Shown here: in pieces, positions 6,321 to 7,658 of the stretch | How positions within the stretch are numbered: position 1 is the stretch's first letter | How the letters are laid out: the number at the start of each line of letters is the position of its first letter | Assembly (NCBI GenBank): GCA_014729565.1 | Contig: WJJR01000155.1 | Location: forward strand, 1 to 7,658 | Direction of reading: 5' to 3' | DNA from: Candidatus Zixiibacteriota bacterium | GTDB taxonomy: Bacteria > Zixibacteria > MSB-5A5 > WJJR01 | Length of the DNA stretch: 7,658 nucleotides | Notes under the pieces: model-generated | Database searches by the model: none | The model's input: only the letters and a program-made list of their open reading frames with translations | What the model was told of the DNA's origin: nothing | Translations under genes and position numbers: made by a program

Positions 6321-7568
6321 ATGTCGTACGGTGCATTCGAGATTAAGGAGTCGCTGGCGATGGCGCTGGCGTCAATTCGCGCCGCCAAGATGCGCGCGTT
6401 TCTGACGGTGCTCGGCGTGCTGATTGGGGTGAGTTCGGTGATCGGGATGGTGTCGTTGATCACTGGTTTGAACAACTCGATGGCGCAGCAAATCGAATCG
6501 CTCGGCTCGAATGTGATTTACGTGTCCAAGTACAAACCGGGAATTACCTTTGGGCATCGTTCATCCGAGGAGCGGAACCGCAAAGGGATTACCTATGATG
6601 ATGCCGAGGCCATACTCGAGCATTGCTCGTTGATCGACGCCGTCTCACCGGAAAACCACTATTGGCAGCCGGGCGGCAACAGCGCGAAATACAAGGGCAA
6701 CGAAGCGATGCGTCCCGATCTGGCCGGTGTTCTGCCCACGTATCAGGATGTGAATGGCACTGAGATGGCCGAGGGACGGTTCATCTCGGAGATCGACAAC
6801 CATTTCCGGCGCATGGTGTGTGTGATTGGCGACGATGTAGCCAATGCGTTATTTCCGAGTCTCGATCCGATTGGGAAGGAGATCTTTGTCAACGGACGGC
6901 GGTTCACTGTGATCGGCGTCACGAAGGCGCGGGAATCAATGCTCGGTGAATCAATGAACAACTTCGTGTTGTTGCCGTACGAAACATTCGCCAAACTGCA
7001 TCCGTGGGAAGAAGAGCTGTGGCTGGAATGCCGTACCGCGCGTGCGACGTTGATCCCGGCCGCCATCGACCAGGTGACGGAACTCATGCGCCGCCGTCGC
7101 GGTGTCCCCTACGACAAGCCCGAGGATTTCGCCGTCTTCACGCAGGAAACACTGATGGAACAGTACCGCAGTATCACCGGGGCGATTTACATCGCGATGG
7201 TGGTGATCTCGTCGATTGGGTTGATGGTCGGTGGTGTTGGTGTGATGAACATCATGCTGGTTTCGGTGACCGAGCGGACGCGTGAGATCGGCATTCGCAA
7301 AGCGATCGGCGCCCGCCGTCGCAATATTGTCTGGCAGTTCCTCATCGAAGCGATGTCGCTGTCGGGATTGGGGGGCGTGCTCGGCATTGTGGTCGGACTT
7401 GCAATTGCGTTTCTGGTCAACGCGACCACGCCGCTTCCGGCGGCGGTTTCGATACCGTGGGTTCTCATTGCCTTCACCGTGGCGGTGATGGTCGGGTTGG
7501 TGTTTGGCATTTACCCGGCTTATCGCGCGGCGAAGGTGGATCCGATTGTGAGTTTGCGGTACGAGTAG
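6321..7568 (+). CDS. MacB/FtsX-type ABC permease, second of two paralogues
   Basis: A 415-residue homologue of the preceding permease with the same layout. An N-terminal amphipathic stretch (5-24) precedes helix 1 at about 26-48. The periplasmic domain spans about 50-285, helices 2, 3 and 4 lie at about 288-313, 341-366 and 379-400, and the C-terminus reads AAKVDPIVSLRYE. The coupling region MNIMLVSVTERTRE (309-322) plus GIRKAIGARR matches its neighbour with one conservative change, whereas the periplasmic domains are clearly different in sequence. This pattern fits duplication followed by divergence of the part that meets substrate or adaptor while the ATPase contact stayed fixed. The ATG at 6321 has GGTGA (6313-6317) close upstream and lies 16 bases after the previous stop, which suggests coupled translation. 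It is the last gene of the visible operon. Confidence 0.93.
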   Translation: MSYGAFEIKESLAMALASIRAAKMRAFLTVLGVLIGVSSVIGMVSLITGLNNSMAQQIESLGSNVIYVSKYKPGITFGHRSSEERNRKGITYDDAEAILEHCSLIDAVSPENHYWQPGGNSAKYKGNEAMRPDLAGVLPTYQDVNGTEMAEGRFISEIDNHFRRMVCVIGDDVANALFPSLDPIGKEIFVNGRRFTVIGVTKARESMLGESMNNFVLLPYETFAKLHPWEEELWLECRTARATLIPAAIDQVTELMRRRRGVPYDKPEDFAVFTQETLMEQYRSITGAIYIAMVVISSIGLMVGGVGVMNIMLVSVTERTREIGIRKAIGARRRNIVWQFLIEAMSLSGLGGVLGIVVGLAIAFLVNATTPLPAAVSIPWVLIAFTVAVMVGLVFGIYPAYRAAKVDPIVSLRYE

Positions 7569-7658
7569 GCCCTGAAGTTCTCTGTTGGCATCTACATGGC
7601 GTCGCCCGCTTGTCGTGAGTGAACCGAACGGATCAAGGACGACGCCTCGTTCGTGAAG
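7569..7658 (+). other. Downstream edge, nothing supported
   Basis: After the last permease I see no terminator hairpin with a T-run and no gene start with a ribosome-binding site. A GTG at 7619 opens a frame to the window edge, but only 13 codons are visible and nothing supports it. Confidence 0.4.

Noticed and set aside
7619..7658. Start of a further gene at the right edge
   Set aside because: Only 13 codons are visible after a GTG, without a ribosome-binding site or a recognisable motif.

Overview
The window is a slice of a bacterial chromosome with a moderately high GC content. It comes from a Gram-negative (double-membrane) organism, because it encodes an outer-membrane TolC-type channel with a signal peptide and a periplasmic adaptor. 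The partial gene at the left edge ends in a short beta-rich tail (SGIYIWKV...GKLVIIK). Such tails are common on secreted proteins of uncultured lineages around the FCB group (Zixibacteria-like, Eisenbacteria-like, Gemmatimonadota and relatives). That placement is an inference from protein style, not a proven taxonomy.

Layout. Bases 1-184 are the 3' end of a secreted-protein gene. Bases 185-709 hold no gene. They contain a long imperfect stem just after the stop codon (197-249), a good intrinsic terminator (286-314), and a compact 109-base inverted-repeat element (390-498). The element is built around two tandem hairpins and flanked by a 7-base direct repeat, so it looks like a MITE/REP-like insertion. 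From 710 to 7568 there are six genes, all on the plus strand: a five-helix YIP1-type membrane protein, a TolC-family outer-membrane channel, a MacA/AcrA-type periplasmic adaptor, a MacB/LolD-type ABC ATPase, and two related but non-identical MacB/FtsX-type permeases. The last 90 bases contain nothing I can support.

How the genes work together. The last five genes encode every layer of a tripartite, MacAB-TolC-like export machine. The ATPase and two permeases would form the inner-membrane motor, the adaptor bridges the periplasm, and the TolC homologue forms the outer-membrane duct. In classical MacB the ATPase and permease are one polypeptide that forms a homodimer. Here the ATPase is separate and two different permeases follow it, which suggests a heterodimeric transporter with a LolCDE-like layout joined to a MacA/TolC periplasmic bridge. 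Short gaps (16-43 bases, apart from 147 bases between channel and adaptor) and good ribosome-binding sites support one operon. The substrate cannot be read from the sequence.

Novelty. The coding part is a recognisable, fairly ordinary export operon. The most interesting signals are the twin-hairpin element at 390-498, whose two arm mismatches are compensated within each hairpin, and the split two-permease architecture. I see no strong evidence of an entirely undescribed system.
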